NCBI GenBank assembly: GCA_964477195.1
Contig: CAYZCX010000007.1
Coordinates: forward strand, 1-60,481
Direction: 5' to 3'
Source: JALRBM01 sp964477195
Lineage (GTDB): Bacteria; Patescibacteriota; Saccharimonadia; Saccharimonadales; Saccharimonadaceae
DNA length: 60,481 nt
Made by a program: the position numbers and the translations under genes. Below the pieces are notes generated by a model. That model was not told the origin of the DNA, did not search any database, and was given only the letters and a program-made list of their open reading frames with translations. This document shows positions 22,868 through 31,449 of the stretch, piece by piece (the stretch's first letter is position 1; the number at the start of each line of letters is the position of its first letter).

Positions 22868-24159
22868 GCGCCTTGAGGAGCCTGAGTGACGTCCATCGTT
22901 CGATAGCCGTCCCTCGGGGTGCCTCGTTCTTCAGGAAAATGCTGGCGTTTTCGGGACCAGGATATTTGGTGGCTGTGGGGTATATGGATCCAGGCAACTG
23001 GGCGACTGATCTAGCGGGAGGGTCACGATTTGGCTATGTGCTTCTGTTTGTGATTCTGCTTTCGAGTATTTTTGCGATGTTTTTGCAGCATCTCACAGTA
23101 AAACTAGGTGTTGTCACTGGCAAAGATCTGGCACAAATGTGTCGCGACGCATTTCCTCGGTGGGTAAACCTTTTTTTGTGGGTCATGGCCGAGATGATGA
23201 TTATCGCATGTGACTTGGCTGAAGTTATCGGAACGGCAATAGCTCTTGAGCTACTTTTTCATATCCCACTACCGATAGGGGTAGTGATAACGGCATTTGA
23301 TGTATTGCTGTTGCTTTTCCTGCAAAAGAAAGGCTTCAGGTGGCTTGAAGGTCTCGTTATCATACTGATTGTGACGGTCGTGGTGTGTTTTGGATTTGAG
23401 ATGTTCTTTTCCCAGCCTGCATTTGCACCGCTTATGCAGGGGTTTGTTCCCTCCGCGGAATTGTTTACCAATCAAGAGATGCTCTTCATCGCCGTTGGTA
23501 TCTTGGGGGCGACCGTAATGCCGCACAACCTCTACCTTCATTCGGCCGTCGTGCAGACGCGTGCGCATGGCCGCAGCAAAAAAGGTAAAAAAGAAGCGAT
23601 AAAGTTCGGAACTATCGACTCGACGATTGCGCTATCGATTGCGTTTTTTGTGAATGCAGCGATTTTGATCCTCTCTGCGGCGGTATTTCATAGCAGGGGA
23701 TATGGAGAGGTAGCGGAGATTGATCAGGCATACCAGCTACTCGCTCCTTTGCTGGGCGCCGGTGCGGCAAGTGTGCTTTTTGCGGTAGCACTTTTGGCTT
23801 CTGGGCAAAACTCAACCGTCACGGCCACCCTTGCTGGCCAGATTATTCTCGAAGGATTCTTGAAAGTAAAAATGAAGCCATGGATCCGTCGGCTGGTGAC
23901 TCGTTCATTGGCTATCATTCCGGCAGTGTGTATTGCGGTATTATTTGGTGGCTCGGGATTGTCACATTTACTTATCTTTAGTCAGATTGTACTAAGTCTT
24001 CAGTTACCTTTTGCCATGGTACCATTGGTGTACTTCACGAGTCGCACAAAGTACATGAAGGATTTTGCTAATAAGATGTGGCTGAGGAGCGTTGTTTTTT
24101 CAATCGCATTCATTATCACAGGACTTAATATATGGCTCATTTCTAATCTGTTTCTCTAA
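22864..24159 (+). CDS. mntH: Nramp-family divalent metal (Mn2+/Fe2+) transporter
   Basis: This 431-residue inner-membrane protein has about eleven hydrophobic segments. The two unwound metal-binding helices are recognisable: MDPGNWATDLAGG near residue 41 (DPGN) and GATVMPHNLYLHSAVVQTRA near residue 219 (MPHN), both signature motifs of proton-coupled Nramp importers. Its frame overlaps the CYTH gene by four bases, placing it in the ribonucleotide reductase operon. That suggests it feeds manganese or iron to the class Ic-like NrdB. Which metal is preferred cannot be read from the sequence. Confidence 0.92.
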   Translation: MSALRSLSDVHRSIAVPRGASFFRKMLAFSGPGYLVAVGYMDPGNWATDLAGGSRFGYVLLFVILLSSIFAMFLQHLTVKLGVVTGKDLAQMCRDAFPRWVNLFLWVMAEMMIIACDLAEVIGTAIALELLFHIPLPIGVVITAFDVLLLLFLQKKGFRWLEGLVIILIVTVVVCFGFEMFFSQPAFAPLMQGFVPSAELFTNQEMLFIAVGILGATVMPHNLYLHSAVVQTRAHGRSKKGKKEAIKFGTIDSTIALSIAFFVNAAILILSAAVFHSRGYGEVAEIDQAYQLLAPLLGAGAASVLFAVALLASGQNSTVTATLAGQIILEGFLKVKMKPWIRRLVTRSLAIIPAVCIAVLFGGSGLSHLLIFSQIVLSLQLPFAMVPLVYFTSRTKYMKDFANKMWLRSVVFSIAFIITGLNIWLISNLFL

Positions 24160-24162
24160 TGG

Positions 24163-24168
24163 TAGACT
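24163..24168 (+). promoter_or_regulatory. -10 box of zwf (leaderless start)
   Basis: TAGACT ends six bases before the ATG of the dehydrogenase gene, so zwf may also have its own leaderless transcript inside the nrd-mntH cluster. Confidence 0.4.
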
Positions 24169-24174
24169 AAAGTT

Positions 24175-25458
24175 ATGAAGACAAAACTCCTAATATTCGG
24201 TATTTCAGGCGATCTCAGCCGTCGCAAACTACTTCCAGCCTTGCAGTCAATCGTCACAGGTAAAGCATTTGATTCGCTGGAGATCATTGGGGTTTCCCGG
24301 AGCAATATTGCTATCGCTGATCTTCTTCGGCAATCGACGGGATCGTCGGAGCTTGCCTCGATAAGCTCGATTTTTTCAATGGATATGGCCACTCCCTCGG
24401 AATATCATCGTCTCAAGGAGTACTTAGCCGTTGGTGAGGATGAGCAGCTTTTGATGTATCTTTCCGTTCCTCCATCGGCGACCCGTCAGATTATTTCGCT
24501 TCTTGGAGAGGCTGGCTTTACGACGCCGAACGTCAAGCTGCTGCTCGAGAAGCCGTTTGGAGTTGATCTTGTCTCGGCGGAAGATATGAATAGTCACATC
24601 CGGCAATACTTTACTGATGAACAGGTGTATCGAATCGATCATTACTTAGCTAAAGAGATGGCGCAGAATATTATTGCGTTTCGTTCTGGCAACGCAATGT
24701 TTGATCATGTGTGGGATGCCCGTGCCATCGAAAGCATCGAACTAGTGGCGAGTGAGAAAATCGGTATCGAGGGCAGGGCACAATTCTACGAACAAACGGG
24801 AGCTCTGAGAGACGTCATACAAGGACATCTGATACAGCTACTTGCGCTGACGCTTATGGACATTCCTTCGGTACTTGATTGGGATAAGGTCCCGGCGCTT
24901 CGGCTCAAAGCACTAGACTATCTCAAATCGGCGGATCCGCAAAAAGCACTTCGGGCGCAATATGAAGGATATGAGAAAGAGGTGGAAAATACCCATAGCC
25001 ATACAGAGACATTTGTTAGTCTCGAACTTACCTCGCAGGATCCTCGTTGGCAGGGCGTTCCGCTTCGTCTTATTACAGGGAAGGGGCTTCACGAGAAAAC
25101 GACGGAGATCCGGATCAATTTCAAAAAAGCACATGATGCCCAACAAAATCGCCTGACACTTCGCGTACAACCAAACGAGGGCGTCGAGATAGATCTTTAT
25201 ACAAAAAAGCCTGGTTATGAAAGGGAGTTTGAGGTTCAAAAGCTAGCTTTTAGTTATCCAGACGATGCTCACTTGCCCGATGCGTACGAACAAGTGCTTG
25301 TTGACGCTGTTTTGTCACGGAAGAGCTTGTTTTCGGGAAGTGATGAAGTGCTGGCAAGCTGGCGGATTTTACAACCCCTGCTCGACGCGTGGTCGATGGA
25401 TGATGCCCCACTTGTAACGTACCCATTTCATAGCACGATCGACGACATTTTGTCCTAA
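24175..25458 (+). CDS. zwf: Glucose-6-phosphate 1-dehydrogenase
   Basis: This 427-residue cytoplasmic enzyme oxidises glucose-6-phosphate to 6-phosphogluconolactone with NADP. The Rossmann motif LLIFGISGDLSRRKLLPAL is at residues 4-23 and the catalytic signature VYRIDHYLAKEMAQNIIAFR near residue 150 contains the substrate-binding His and Lys. It is about 60 residues shorter than typical bacterial enzymes but all core motifs are present. The gene begins 15 bases after mntH. NADPH from this step normally drives thioredoxin and hence ribonucleotide reductase, which fits its neighbours. A start at 24175 follows the TAGACT box closely. Confidence 0.92.
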   Translation: MKTKLLIFGISGDLSRRKLLPALQSIVTGKAFDSLEIIGVSRSNIAIADLLRQSTGSSELASISSIFSMDMATPSEYHRLKEYLAVGEDEQLLMYLSVPPSATRQIISLLGEAGFTTPNVKLLLEKPFGVDLVSAEDMNSHIRQYFTDEQVYRIDHYLAKEMAQNIIAFRSGNAMFDHVWDARAIESIELVASEKIGIEGRAQFYEQTGALRDVIQGHLIQLLALTLMDIPSVLDWDKVPALRLKALDYLKSADPQKALRAQYEGYEKEVENTHSHTETFVSLELTSQDPRWQGVPLRLITGKGLHEKTTEIRINFKKAHDAQQNRLTLRVQPNEGVEIDLYTKKPGYEREFEVQKLAFSYPDDAHLPDAYEQVLVDAVLSRKSLFSGSDEVLASWRILQPLLDAWSMDDAPLVTYPFHSTIDDILS

Positions 25459-25526
25459 CTTGGATTTTTCTTAGTATACTAAGAGGGTGACATTTTAGTT
25501 CAACTAACGAGTGAGGAGGAATGGAT

Positions 25527-26534
25527 ATGACCATGCCAAGTACACCAATAGTAACGACAAATGCCCCTCAGGGTGGGAATCAACAATCGCAGTCGCAGCA
25601 TCAAGATGCGCCGTGGTATGCAAAGCGGCTGATTTTAAAACTTCAGCTCGCCAAGCAGGTGAAAGAAAATGAGAATGCCGGTATCGATACGAGTGTGATC
25701 GCATACGATATGACCGATAATAAGCCAATTTATTCACACAATGTCGACTATGTTCATTGGGCGGCGAGCGATAGTAAATTATTTGTCACGTCGCTGCTGC
25801 TTGAGGATTTACGAGCTGGTAAAATCACGATGGATACTCAGCTTAGCTGGAACCCTGTGGATCGTCGCGCAGGGGCGGGGGTGTATGATTCAGATACATC
25901 ACCACTGAGTGGTACCGTACGCGATGTATTGTTTGATATGCTGAACCGTTCGGGTAATACGGCAGTTCGTGCCATCGTTAATAAAGCACTCGGTGGGGCA
26001 GATGCGGTGAATCAACGCTATCTTACCGAATATCCACAACTCAAGGTAACGAAACTTGAGCCAGTTGCCGGAACCGATAAATTCCTTCTTGGCTATACGA
26101 CTGCGTCAGAGGTGGACTTTATCATCAAGCGCTTATCGGGTAAGTGGGATGATTACACGGCGTTTGTAAAAAATGCTCTCGCAACAAATATTTTTGACGA
26201 TTATGGTCCTCGCAGCCAGGTCAAAGATAAAGAAAATATTACGGTGATAGATAAGCAGGGACAATTGAATGATCCCGAAGGCAACAATCGTCACGATGTG
26301 GGCATTATAGAGAACGAGAAAACCGGTCATAAGTTGCGTTATATCCTTATGACGACCAATTATGAGCAGCCAGCAGGAGCACTCACCGACCAGGCAACAA
26401 CATCGCTTCAGGCGTTTGGCCGCGACATGCTGCGCTTTGAAGGAGACCGCGCACCGAAGCCTCAAGAGCAACAGCAAAACCAACTGAAAGTACAGTCGAC
26501 TCCTCAGGTAGAGAACGGCCGAATGGTTTACTAG
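25527..26534 (+). CDS. Serine hydrolase of the class A beta-lactamase fold
   Basis: The 335-residue protein has the three motifs of penicillin-recognising enzymes: Ser-x-x-Lys in AASDSKLFVTSLLL near residue 93, Ser-x-Asn in NRSGNTAVRAIV near residue 150 and Lys-Thr-Gly in NEKTGHKLRYILMT near residue 268. It is likely a beta-lactamase-like or peptidoglycan-related hydrolase. No N-terminal signal peptide or membrane segment is visible, which is odd for this fold; the first 40 residues are Gln/Pro-rich and disordered. I chose the ATG at 25527, seven bases after GAGGAGG; 25521 and 25533 are alternatives. The Glu of the omega loop was not identified, so true lactamase activity is doubtful. Confidence 0.75.
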   Translation: MTMPSTPIVTTNAPQGGNQQSQSQHQDAPWYAKRLILKLQLAKQVKENENAGIDTSVIAYDMTDNKPIYSHNVDYVHWAASDSKLFVTSLLLEDLRAGKITMDTQLSWNPVDRRAGAGVYDSDTSPLSGTVRDVLFDMLNRSGNTAVRAIVNKALGGADAVNQRYLTEYPQLKVTKLEPVAGTDKFLLGYTTASEVDFIIKRLSGKWDDYTAFVKNALATNIFDDYGPRSQVKDKENITVIDKQGQLNDPEGNNRHDVGIIENEKTGHKLRYILMTTNYEQPAGALTDQATTSLQAFGRDMLRFEGDRAPKPQEQQQNQLKVQSTPQVENGRMVY

Positions 26535-26613
26535 TAAAATATACACATACTATATGTAGAGTATAGTAAAGAATACAATACACCACATATAGCGTAAACC
26601 TATAGATATATGC

Positions 26614-26619
26614 TATAAT
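26614..26619 (+). promoter_or_regulatory. -10 box of pyrG (leaderless start)
   Basis: TATAAT ends eight bases before the ATG at 26628. Confidence 0.6.
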
Positions 26620-26627
26620 GAAATCCC

Positions 26628-28223
26628 ATGGAGAAATTAGTAAACATGGGACAAAAAGAAAAATATATATTTGTAACTGGGGGTGTACTCTCGGGGGTAG
26701 GTAAGGGTATTACCGCAGCCAGCATAGGTGCCGTCTTGCAGGCTAAAGGTGCGACCATCTCGATTCAAAAGTGTGACCCGTATCTCAATGTAGATGCGGG
26801 CCTTTTGAATCCTGCGGAGCATGGTGAATGTTTCGTAACAAAAGACGGTGCGGAGACTGATCTCGATCTCGGACATTATGAGCGCTTTCTTGATATTGAG
26901 CTAACGCAGAAAAATGCGACATTATCGGGAAGGCTTCTATCTGAGCTTATTGCGGATGAACGCGCGGGAAAATTCGGTGGCAAAACGGTGCAATTAGTAC
27001 CTCACTTGACTCAGGCGATTCAACGAGCGATCTTGGCGGCGGGTGAGGGAAGCGACATTCATATTGTTGAGATCGGCGGCACGGTAGGTGACTACGAGGG
27101 GCTGAGCTATATAGAAGCAATTCGTGAGTTCTCTCAGAAAGTAGGGCGAGAGAACTGTTTATTTGTTCACGTTGTCTATGTTCCGTTTATTCACACAAGT
27201 AAAGAATTTAAGACGAAACCTGCCCAAAACGCTCTCAATGATCTGCGTGGATTTGGAATTGTCCCAGACTGCGTTGTCGTACGCACCGATGAAGTGGCAC
27301 CCGCAACTGTCGCGGCAAAGATCAGTTTATTTGGCGGCGTGTCCGAGGATAACGTTCTTCTCATGCCCAATGTTGATACGGTATACCGTATCCCTCAGGT
27401 GATTGCAAAGAGCGGGTTACACGCGATTCTCACGAAGTTTTCTGGATTGGAAAAAGAGCCAGACCTTTCGATGTGGCAAAAAATTGTCGATGCTCAAAAA
27501 GCAAAAAACCCGGTGATAAATATAGGTCTCGTTGCAAAATATATGGATAATGAGGACACATATATCTCCGTACTTGAGGCGCTCAAAGCGGCGGCGTGGG
27601 GTGAGGGCACAAGAGTAAAGGTGACATGGATCGAGGCTGAAGAGGCCTCGGAGCAATTATTCGCGAATGTCGATGCGCTTCTGGTGCCTGGCGGTTTTGG
27701 CGGGCGTGGAGTGGAAGGGAAGATTGCGGCTGCTCGGTACGCACTCGATCATAACATCCCCTATCTAGGAATTTGTCTTGGACTCCAGGTCGCGGTTATT
27801 GCGGCTGCTCGAAAGGCAGGCCTTCACGAGGCAAATAGCACCGAGTTTGGCGACACAACGCAGGACGTCGTATACATCATGGAAGGACAGGCAGGGAAGG
27901 AATCGACGGGGGGTACGCTTCGACTTGGAAATTATGAGGCAAAGCTTCTTCCTGATTCAAAAGTGGCCAAAGTCTATGGTGGTACAACTGTGACTGAGCG
28001 TCATCGTCATCGCTATGAAGTAAATCAGAAGTTTCTCAAAGAAATTGAAAAAGGCGGATTGATCGTTTCGGGCACGTCGCCGGACAGAAAACTAGTCGAA
28101 TATATTGAAGCATCGGCGAATACATATTTTGTCGCAACCCAGGCGCATCCGGAATTTCGGAGTCGTCCAGGAAGAGCTCACCCATTGTTTGTTGGGCTTA
28201 TTCGTGCAGTGCCTCAAGTATGA
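26628..28223 (+). CDS. pyrG: CTP synthase
   Basis: This 531-residue enzyme aminates UTP to CTP using glutamine. The synthetase domain starts YIFVTGGVLSGVGKGITAAS (P-loop) and holds CDPYLNVDAGLLNPAEHGEC and EIGGTVGDYE. The C-terminal class I glutamine amidotransferase domain has the nucleophile elbow YLGICLGLQVAV near residue 385 and the late HPEFRSRPGRAHPLF His-Glu pair. The start at 26628 lies eight bases after TATAAT, implying a leaderless mRNA. An alternative start at 26646 follows GGAG and gives the conventional N-terminus GQKEKYIFVTGG. The gene supplies CTP next to the dNTP cluster. Confidence 0.95.
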   Translation: MEKLVNMGQKEKYIFVTGGVLSGVGKGITAASIGAVLQAKGATISIQKCDPYLNVDAGLLNPAEHGECFVTKDGAETDLDLGHYERFLDIELTQKNATLSGRLLSELIADERAGKFGGKTVQLVPHLTQAIQRAILAAGEGSDIHIVEIGGTVGDYEGLSYIEAIREFSQKVGRENCLFVHVVYVPFIHTSKEFKTKPAQNALNDLRGFGIVPDCVVVRTDEVAPATVAAKISLFGGVSEDNVLLMPNVDTVYRIPQVIAKSGLHAILTKFSGLEKEPDLSMWQKIVDAQKAKNPVINIGLVAKYMDNEDTYISVLEALKAAAWGEGTRVKVTWIEAEEASEQLFANVDALLVPGGFGGRGVEGKIAAARYALDHNIPYLGICLGLQVAVIAAARKAGLHEANSTEFGDTTQDVVYIMEGQAGKESTGGTLRLGNYEAKLLPDSKVAKVYGGTTVTERHRHRYEVNQKFLKEIEKGGLIVSGTSPDRKLVEYIEASANTYFVATQAHPEFRSRPGRAHPLFVGLIRAVPQV

Positions 28224-28240
28224 ATAGATGTCTTGGTTGT

Positions 28241-28268
28241 TTGACAGCGTAGTCAAAAGTTATACTAT
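28241..28268 (+). promoter_or_regulatory. Promoter of the 262-residue cassette gene
   Basis: TTGACA, 16 bases and TACTAT form a sigma-70 promoter 39 bases before the start codon. Confidence 0.65.
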
Positions 28269-28307
28269 ACATTAGGATCATTGGAACCGATACTTCTAGG
28301 AGTGAAA

Positions 28308-29096
28308 GTGACCGAACTGCCTCTTGGAGAGTGGAAAGATCTTGGTTTTGCCCGCAAGACCGTGAATCTTCTCAGCGAGCGGATGAAGGCGGCGCGTAAC
28401 GTAGGGGCGACTTGGAGTGGCTCGTATGGCGAGTCCTTCTTGCTTGTCGGCGTGAGCGATTCGGCACGCGTAAGCTTTGCTCGGCATGGGGCAAGCGTTC
28501 GAATTGTTTTCGGCGAGGAGAATATCCCTGCATGTACAGTCGAGATATGGACGGATGGAATGATCTCCTGCTTTTCGACCGACGTATCGAGGGAAGAGGT
28601 GAACCATCGTCTCGCAACAGCCGGACTTCGGACGGTGGCGCCATCGGCACGGACTGTCTACGGGTGGGCTGAAGGTAATTTAATCACGTCCTTCTTTTAC
28701 TTCGACGATGTTCTTGTCGATGAAGGGGTGAATCATCCTGCAGGCATTTCTCTTTACGTTCTTCAGGACTATCGATTGCCTGACATTCTTCGAATGCCTG
28801 CCGATCCAGGAGAGCAGGACTTCCTGGAATGGCTGAATCGGGTGTGGGGGTGCACCAAGCGCGGTCAACTGGTACGACTGAGTGAGCGTATCCAGGCATT
28901 TCCGGGTGATATGTGGGCTATTGGCACCAAGGAAGGCACCTATATTGAGTTTGATGCGACAAGCAGAGAGCGTCCGCGAGTTGTGTCCGCACGTCCGTAC
29001 TATATGAGCCATCCCCGAGAGGCCTATCCTGGAGAGCTTAGACTTTTCGAGCGTCGGGAATTTCGGCATTCGTTGAAAGACTGGATCCAGCCTTAG
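28308..29096 (+). CDS. Unknown 262-residue cassette protein
   Basis: I do not recognise this soluble protein. It alternates beta strands and helices (ESFLLVGVSDSARVSFARHG, then VRIVFGEENIPACTVEIWTD) and ends in EREFRHSLKDWIQ. No signal peptide, membrane segment or nucleotide-binding loop is visible. I chose the GTG at 28308, five bases after AGGAG; an upstream TTG at 28281 has no ribosome site. Codon use is GC-rich compared with pyrG and argS. It has its own TTGACA promoter and a perfect 18-bp terminator hairpin, which marks it as a free-standing unit between two housekeeping genes. Confidence 0.65.
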   Translation: MTELPLGEWKDLGFARKTVNLLSERMKAARNVGATWSGSYGESFLLVGVSDSARVSFARHGASVRIVFGEENIPACTVEIWTDGMISCFSTDVSREEVNHRLATAGLRTVAPSARTVYGWAEGNLITSFFYFDDVLVDEGVNHPAGISLYVLQDYRLPDILRMPADPGEQDFLEWLNRVWGCTKRGQLVRLSERIQAFPGDMWAIGTKEGTYIEFDATSRERPRVVSARPYYMSHPREAYPGELRLFERREFRHSLKDWIQP

Positions 29097-29103
29097 GGGC
29101 ATA

Positions 29104-29148
29104 ACCGGTGGGAAATGCACATATCTGTGCATTTCCCACCGGTGTTTT
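29104..29148 (+). terminator. Very strong terminator with perfect 18-bp stem
   Basis: The stem 29104-29121 pairs perfectly with 29126-29143 around TATC and is followed by GTTTTAT. It is an unusually long intrinsic terminator. Confidence 0.88.
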
Positions 29149-29151
29149 ATA

Positions 29152-29180
29152 TTGACAGAATTTAAATAAAGTGCTAATGT
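29152..29180 (+). promoter_or_regulatory. Promoter of the small cassette at 29205-29695
   Basis: TTGACA, exactly 17 bases and TAATGT begin four bases after the preceding terminator. Confidence 0.7.
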
Positions 29181-29204
29181 TAACCTAAAGAACTGAAAAT
29201 AAAT

Positions 29205-29342
29205 ATGGCTGAAGAAGAAAAAGACAATAACACCACAATGAGTAGCGACGATCTCGATGCGCTGCGTATCCTACTTCATAATGTAAAAGGCTTGTGTTCT
29301 GTTTCGTGGGCCGACGAGATCTACACCGAATACGAAGACTAG
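29205..29342 (+). CDS. Possible 45-residue acidic peptide
   Basis: The frame encodes MAEEEKDNNTTMSSDDLDAL followed by a short helix (RILLHNVKGLCSVSWADEIY) and ends TEYED. It is strongly acidic and begins 24 bases after the -10 box, so it is the first frame on the transcript. A ribosome site is weak (AAAGAA about ten bases upstream). The next frame starts shortly after. It could be a real small protein (anti-toxin-like acidity is only an impression) or a leader peptide. Confidence 0.5.
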   Translation: MAEEEKDNNTTMSSDDLDALRILLHNVKGLCSVSWADEIYTEYED

Positions 29343-29370
29343 TATTTTTAGAAAAAAGGTGAGATGATGT

Positions 29371-29394
29371 CCTGGCAACAATTCCGTTGCCAGG
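29371..29394 (+). repeat. Perfect hairpin over the start region of the 102-residue gene
   Basis: CCTGGCAAC, AATTCC, GTTGCCAGG form a perfect nine-pair stem with a six-base loop. The TTG start codon at 29387 lies in the 3' arm, and an ATG pair with a good ribosome site (AAGGTGAG) sits just before it in another frame. Confidence 0.65.
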
Positions 29395-29695
29395 ACGAGA
29401 AGGGAAAAGTCACTTGCTTTTCTTCGCTTTCAAACACGATGAAGTGCCGGACGAAGTGCTTGAGCCCGTGCTGAAGGAGCTTCCGCAGGGGCTGCAGACT
29501 GGCTGTCTTTATCACCTCAAGAATCCCAGTAATCCAGGCAGTACACGCTACTGGGGTTGCACTCACGATATGCAGTTGATGGACAGTCTCCGGCAGGCGC
29601 TGAGGCAACGAGGGTTGCCATTTCAGGAAGTGGAGGAGGAGGAGCTTCCAGACTGGGAGCACGGAGAGCTTATGAGCATTCGCAGGAACTCGTGA
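29387..29695 (+). CDS. Unknown 102-residue cassette protein, start uncertain
   Basis: The long frame encodes KSHLLFFAFKHDEVPDEVLE, a helix, GCLYHLKNPSNPGSTRYWGC and an acidic end EEEELPDWEHGELMSIRRNS. I do not recognise it. The first available start is TTG at 29387 without a ribosome site and inside a hairpin. ATGATG at 29364-29369, after AAGGTGAG, opens a different frame of only 36 codons. So either initiation is controlled by the hairpin, or a frameshift separates the real start from the body of the gene. A 13-bp terminator follows. Confidence 0.5.
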   Translation: MPGREGKSHLLFFAFKHDEVPDEVLEPVLKELPQGLQTGCLYHLKNPSNPGSTRYWGCTHDMQLMDSLRQALRQRGLPFQEVEEEELPDWEHGELMSIRRNS

Positions 29696-29708
29696 GCTAG
29701 CTCGTTCG

Positions 29709-29755
29709 GGTCGATGTCATCGCTCATCGCAGTGATGACATCGACCTTCTTTTTA
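29709..29755 (+). terminator. Terminator of the small cassette before argS
   Basis: GGTCGATGTCATC pairs with GATGACATCGACC, followed by TTCTTTTT. Confidence 0.88.
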
Positions 29756-29773
29756 CTTCTGTGATACCTCTGT

Positions 29774-29779
29774 TATAAT
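29774..29779 (+). promoter_or_regulatory. -10 box of argS (leaderless start)
   Basis: TATAAT ends eight bases before the argS ATG. Confidence 0.6.
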
Positions 29780-29787
29780 AGGTGATA

Positions 29788-31434
29788 ATGGAAGAAAAGA
29801 TACAAACCCTTATTTCTGAACTTTTTAACGTCAAGCAAGAGGTTATTTTGACACGTCCGAGTCCGCAGTTTGGGGACTATGCGACGAATGTAGCATTGCA
29901 GCTCGCAAAACCTCTTTCCAAAAGTCCCAGAGAAATCGCCGAGACAATTGCCGCAAAACTACGCGAAGATAAATTGTTTGCCGAAGTAGAGGTTGCAGGG
30001 CCGGGTTTTATTAACATACGTCTCTCGGATAAAGAAATCCTGATGAGTGCGCTCCAGCCAGATATTCAAACGGATGTTGCACGCATCTTACTCGAGTACT
30101 CATGCCCAAATCCATTTAAAGAAGTCCACACGGGTCACATGTATCAGACGTTCCTTGGGGACGCTCTCGGTCGTATGTACGAAAAAGCCGGTGCAGTGGT
30201 ATATCGCGCGAATTTTGGTGGAGATGTTGGGCTGCATGTCGGTAAGGCAATGTGGGGAATGCTACAGGAACTTGGTGGGGAATACCCTGAAAAATTGGCA
30301 GCAATCGCAGAAACTGGCCGTCCAAATTGGCTCGGCCAAGCATATGTGGCTGGCTCGAAAGCTTACGAAGAAGATGAGACAGCCAAACTCGAGATTATCA
30401 GTCTGAACAAAAAAATATACCAACTTCATGCGGATGGAGATCACGAGTCTGATTTTGCGCAAATTTATTGGACATGTCGACAATGGAGTTATGATTATTT
30501 TGCCACGGTGTATGAACGTATCGGTGCAAAAGCATTCAATAAATTCTACCCCGAAAGTGCGAGCTCGCTCCCCGGTATGGAATTAGTTGAAGGACATGCT
30601 GATGTATTCAAAGAGAGTGAGGGCGCGATCGTGTTGCCCGAGGAGGTCTCTGGCTTACATACGCGAGTGTTTATTACTTCCGAAGGTCTTCCGACCTACG
30701 AGACAAAAGATCTCGGAGTAATTCAGCTTGAGGCGAGTGATTTCGAGTATGACAAGCGAATTATTATGACGGGCAACGACCAGTCAGAGTATATGAAGGT
30801 GGTGTTTGCAGCACTAAGGCTTATCGATCCAGAGCTCGGCGCCAGACAGACACATGTTGCGAACGGAACTGTTCGATTTGGTAATGGAAAAAAGATGAGT
30901 TCGCGACTTGGCAATGTGGCTCGTGCTATGGATGTACTAGAAGTTGCCGGCGATGCCGTGCAGGCAGATGATGAAAAAACCAAGCAGCAAATCACACTGG
31001 GTGCGTTGAAGTATTCACTTATCAAAAACCGTATCGGGGGCGATATTGCGTTTGACTTGGAACAGTCAGTAAGCCTCGAGGGAAATAGCGGGCCGTATCT
31101 TCAGTATGCGGCGGTGCGTGCGGCGAGTATTTTAGCAAAGTCTCAGGCTGAAGCGACAGAAAAAGTAGATAAACTTGATGAATTTGAGCGACCACTGGCC
31201 TGGCAGCTGGCGCAGTATAGTGCTGCCGTAGAGCAAGCACTTACCGATAGTTCGCCGCACCATGTTTGTAGTTATCTTTATGCACTTTCTCAGGATTTTA
31301 ATCGTTTTTATGAGAACAGCCGCGTGATTGGTGACGAGCGTGAAGCGTTTCGCATGACACTTGTTCGTCAGTATCATACGATATTAGTCGAGGGGCTGGG
31401 GTTACTCGGGATAGAAGTTCCTGAAAAGATGTAG
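29788..31434 (+). CDS. argS: Arginyl-tRNA synthetase
   Basis: This 548-residue class I synthetase charges tRNA-Arg. The first 90 residues form the ArgS-specific Add-1 domain that contacts the tRNA D-loop. The HIGH motif appears as EVHTGHMYQTFLG near residue 113 and the KMSKS counterpart as GKKMSSRLGN near residue 370. The C-terminal DALR anticodon-binding domain includes HHVCSYLYALSQDFNRFYEN. TATAAT at 29774-29779 lies eight bases before the ATG. It heads a run of genes (mscL, msrB, orn, YjbR-like) spaced by 25 bases or fewer. Confidence 0.95.
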   Translation: MEEKIQTLISELFNVKQEVILTRPSPQFGDYATNVALQLAKPLSKSPREIAETIAAKLREDKLFAEVEVAGPGFINIRLSDKEILMSALQPDIQTDVARILLEYSCPNPFKEVHTGHMYQTFLGDALGRMYEKAGAVVYRANFGGDVGLHVGKAMWGMLQELGGEYPEKLAAIAETGRPNWLGQAYVAGSKAYEEDETAKLEIISLNKKIYQLHADGDHESDFAQIYWTCRQWSYDYFATVYERIGAKAFNKFYPESASSLPGMELVEGHADVFKESEGAIVLPEEVSGLHTRVFITSEGLPTYETKDLGVIQLEASDFEYDKRIIMTGNDQSEYMKVVFAALRLIDPELGARQTHVANGTVRFGNGKKMSSRLGNVARAMDVLEVAGDAVQADDEKTKQQITLGALKYSLIKNRIGGDIAFDLEQSVSLEGNSGPYLQYAAVRAASILAKSQAEATEKVDKLDEFERPLAWQLAQYSAAVEQALTDSSPHHVCSYLYALSQDFNRFYENSRVIGDEREAFRMTLVRQYHTILVEGLGLLGIEVPEKM

Positions 31435-31449
31435 GTGCAAGGAGATGCC

